DNA of 9,141 nucleotides from positions 1 through 9,141 of the forward strand of contig CALALM010000008.1 in NCBI GenBank assembly GCA_937925565.1, written 5' to 3'. Below, one piece after another: positions 7,823 to 9,141 of this stretch; positions within the stretch are counted from its first letter, which is position 1; every line of letters begins with the position of its first letter. Both the position numbers and the translations under genes were made by a program. A model generated the notes under the pieces. It made no database searches and had not been told where the DNA came from. It was given only the letters and a program-made list of their open reading frames with translations. Source of the stretch: an uncultured Centipeda sp. GTDB lineage: Bacteria > Bacillota > Negativicutes > Selenomonadales > Selenomonadaceae.

Positions 7823-7860
7823 AAAATGCCGTCAATGTAATCTTGACGGCATTTTTTTTT
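7823..7860 (+). terminator. Rho-independent terminator after rex
   Basis: A perfect 13-bp stem (7823-7835 with 7843-7855, core ATGCCGTCAA/TTGACGGCAT) closes a 7-nt loop and runs into an unbroken T tract (7852-7860). It lies 32 bp after the rex stop. It ends the valS-folC-ligase-rex transcript and separates it from the CoA-transferase gene. On the opposite strand only four Ts follow the stem, so termination there would be weak. Confidence 0.95.
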
Positions 7861-7885
7861 CGTGATATCCTAAAGAAAGATATAA

Positions 7886-7915
7886 TTGACATGCACATCT
7901 ACGATAACTTACAGT
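7886..7915 (+). promoter_or_regulatory. Candidate promoter of the CoA-transferase gene
   Basis: A perfect -35 TTGACA (7886-7891) is followed after 18 bp by TACAGT (7910-7915, 4/6 to consensus). The transcript would begin near 7922 with a leader of about 138 nt. A perfect TATAAT at 7881-7886 overlaps the first base of the -35 and might serve a second, upstream start, but its -35 region falls in the terminator T tract and is poor. The position, just past a terminator and before a gene with its own leader, supports a promoter here. Confidence 0.5.
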
Positions 7916-7918
7916 TAT
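7904..7918. promoter_or_regulatory. Inverted repeat over the predicted -10, possible operator
   Basis: ATAACT-TAC-AGTTAT is a perfect 6+6 bp inverted repeat with a 3-bp spacer, and it covers the proposed -10 (7910-7915). A repressor bound here would block the promoter. It does not match the Rex operator forms I know (TTGTGA...TCACAA or TTGTTAA...TTAACAA), so the binding protein is unknown. A 12-bp match in AT-rich DNA can occur by chance. Confidence 0.3.
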
Positions 7919-8015
7919 TCAGAACATTCCTACCATGAATAATTTACAAGATGAAATGAGAATTCCTGAATGTCTGCGGTTGTTTGTTGTGTGTGTCATA
8001 GGAGTATCAACGGGC

Positions 8016-8034
8016 GACGGCAGTATCTGCTGTC
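8016..8034 (+). promoter_or_regulatory. Small hairpin in the CoA-transferase leader
   Basis: GACGGCAG (8016-8023) pairs with CTGCTGTC (8027-8034), with one G-U pair, around a TAT loop. It ends 10 nt before the Shine-Dalgarno sequence (8045-8052) and has no T tract, so it is not a terminator. It could stabilise the 5' end of the mRNA or tune translation; nothing in the sequence decides this. The stretch before it (about 7978-7996) is an unusual run of almost only G and T. Confidence 0.4.
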
Positions 8035-8044
8035 CGGCGTATCA

Positions 8045-8052
8045 GAGGGAGG
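8045..8052 (+). promoter_or_regulatory. CoA-transferase ribosome-binding site
   Basis: GAGGGAGG lies 7 nt before ATG 8060. It is a strong site that fixes the start of a gene whose other end lies outside the window. Confidence 0.85.
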
Positions 8053-8059
8053 TTTTTCT

Positions 8060-9141
8060 ATGATCGATATTTCCGATCGCATACCCAAGTCCTTGGCTGA
8101 CAAGGTTGTCAGTGCGGAGACGGCAGCAGAGTATTTTGCTGACGGCATGACCATCGGTGCCAGCGGCTTTACGCCGTCCGGTTATCCGAAGGCAGTTCCG
8201 CTTGCCATCGCCGAACGCATGAAGAAGAATCCGTTCAAGGTCAATATCTGGACGGGCGCTTCGACCGGTCCCGAGCTCGACGGTGCGCTTGCTGAGGCGG
8301 GCGGCATCAAGCAGCGCCTGCCGTATCAGACAAATACGCCGCTGCGCAATGCGATCAACTCCGGACTGGTGAACTACATCGATATGCACCTCTCCGAGGT
8401 GGCGCAGCAGTCGCGAGAGGGCTTCCTCGGCAAGATCGACGTTGCGCTTGTCGAGGCTGTCGCCATCACCGAGGAGGGCATCATCCCCTCGACCTCGGTC
8501 GGCAATACGCCGTCGTTCATCCAGAGTGCGGACGTGGTCATCGTTGAAGTGAACACGAGCCAGCCGATGGAGCTTGTCGGCATGCACGACATCTACATCC
8601 CTCTCGATCCGCCGAACCGTCTGCCGATTCCCATTACGAAGGCGGGCGACCGCATCGGTACAACGTTCATGCCGTGCCCGCTGGAGAAGATCAAGTACAT
8701 CGTTCCCTGTGACATCACGGACAAGACACGTGCCCTTGCACCGGTCGACGAAGCGGCGCGTAAGATGGGGCAGTTCACGGTCGATCTTCTCAAGAAGGAG
8801 ATTGCCGAGGGACGTATGCCAAAGGGGCTCCTGCCGCTGCAGTCCGGTGTCGGCAACGTGGCGAACGCGGTCATCGCCGGCTTTGTCAGCTCCGACTTCA
8901 CCGATCTTGAGGTCTACACCGAAGTCATTCAGGACGGCATGTTCGACCTTGCAGACGCAGGCAAGCTGAAGTTCGCATCGGGCACCGCGTTCTCGCCCTC
9001 GCCCGAAGGCCTGCAGCGCTTCTATAAGGACATCGACAAGTACAAGAAGATCATGATGCTCCGTCCGCAGGAGATCTCAAACAACCCCGAGGTTGTGCGC
9101 CGTCTCGGCGTCATCGCGATGAACACGGCAATCGAGGTCGA
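8060..9141 (+). CDS. Acetyl-CoA hydrolase / succinate-CoA transferase family protein, 3'-partial
   Basis: The reading frame stays open from ATG 8060 to the window edge (360 codons); family members are about 500 residues, so roughly the last quarter is missing. These class I CoA-transferases move CoA between acyl-CoAs and acids such as succinate, acetate or propionate through a glutamyl-CoA intermediate. Visible are SGFTPSGYPKAVP (35-47) near the N-terminus, QSGVGNVANAV (261-271), the glycine-rich segment before the active site, and YTEVIQDGM with E288 as the expected catalytic glutamate. The family resemblance is to Cat1/AarC/ScpC-type succinate:acetate or propionyl-CoA:succinate transferases; in a propionate-producing Selenomonas-type cell the latter role fits well, but substrate choice is inferred. 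It has its own candidate promoter and leader after the rex terminator, and Rex control is possible but unsupported by an operator. Confidence 0.93.
   Translation, partial: MIDISDRIPKSLADKVVSAETAAEYFADGMTIGASGFTPSGYPKAVPLAIAERMKKNPFKVNIWTGASTGPELDGALAEAGGIKQRLPYQTNTPLRNAINSGLVNYIDMHLSEVAQQSREGFLGKIDVALVEAVAITEEGIIPSTSVGNTPSFIQSADVVIVEVNTSQPMELVGMHDIYIPLDPPNRLPIPITKAGDRIGTTFMPCPLEKIKYIVPCDITDKTRALAPVDEAARKMGQFTVDLLKKEIAEGRMPKGLLPLQSGVGNVANAVIAGFVSSDFTDLEVYTEVIQDGMFDLADAGKLKFASGTAFSPSPEGLQRFYKDIDKYKKIMMLRPQEISNNPEVVRRLGVIAMNTAIEV

Noticed and set aside
7747..7938. A 63-codon + strand frame from the end of rex through the terminator.
   Set aside because: It overlaps rex in another frame, runs through a terminator hairpin and its T tract, and has no ribosome-binding site.
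7791..8059. Search for a Rex operator between rex and the CoA-transferase.
   Set aside because: Only a single half-site-like TTCACAA occurs (about 7809-7815), before the terminator and with no partner in the right orientation; this is not enough to call an operator.
8042..8587. A 181-codon - strand frame opposite the CoA-transferase.
   Set aside because: It is the antisense shadow of a clear CoA-transferase reading frame that has a strong ribosome-binding site and family motifs.

Overview
The window reads as ordinary chromosome of a GC-rich, Gram-negative member of the Firmicutes, most likely Selenomonadaceae (Selenomonas or a close relative). The reasons are a Firmicutes-type valS-folC pair and a Firmicutes/Actinobacteria-type Rex repressor, combined with an O-antigen-ligase-like membrane protein and a succinate/acetate-type CoA-transferase of the kind used by propionate and acetate producers. 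The genus is inferred from gene content and protein flavour, not from a database search.

Layout, all genes on the + strand. (1) Positions 1-1653: 3' part of a large alkaline-phosphatase-superfamily (sulfatase/phosphoglycerol-transferase-like) gene, open at the left edge. (2) 1654-1793: a 140-bp gap with a candidate promoter and a strong GC-rich hairpin lying directly against the valS ribosome-binding site. (3) 1794-7790: a tight four-gene cluster, valS (valyl-tRNA synthetase), folC (folylpolyglutamate/dihydrofolate synthase), an O-antigen ligase/polymerase-like membrane protein, and rex (NADH-sensing repressor). Gaps are 9 bp, 4 bp and a few bases or an ATGA overlap, and each junction places the ribosome-binding site on or beside the upstream stop codon, so translational coupling is likely. 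(4) 7791-8059: a strong intrinsic terminator ending the cluster, then a candidate promoter with an inverted repeat over its -10, and a leader with a small hairpin. (5) 8060 to the right edge: the first 360 codons of an acetyl-CoA hydrolase/succinate-CoA-transferase family gene, cut by the window end.

How the genes fit together: valS and folC serve translation and one-carbon metabolism; the membrane protein is an envelope-glycan gene sitting inside this housekeeping operon; Rex reads the NADH/NAD+ balance and is a plausible regulator of fermentation genes such as the CoA-transferase next door, although I see no canonical Rex operator in the gap between them.

I found no mobile element, CRISPR array, RNA gene, defence locus or evidently new system. 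The most interesting signal is the valS leader. valS-folC operons in Firmicutes are typically controlled by a tRNA(Val)-responsive T-box; here the gap is too short for one and lacks the conserved T-box motif, yet a T-box-terminator-like hairpin remains just before the start codon.
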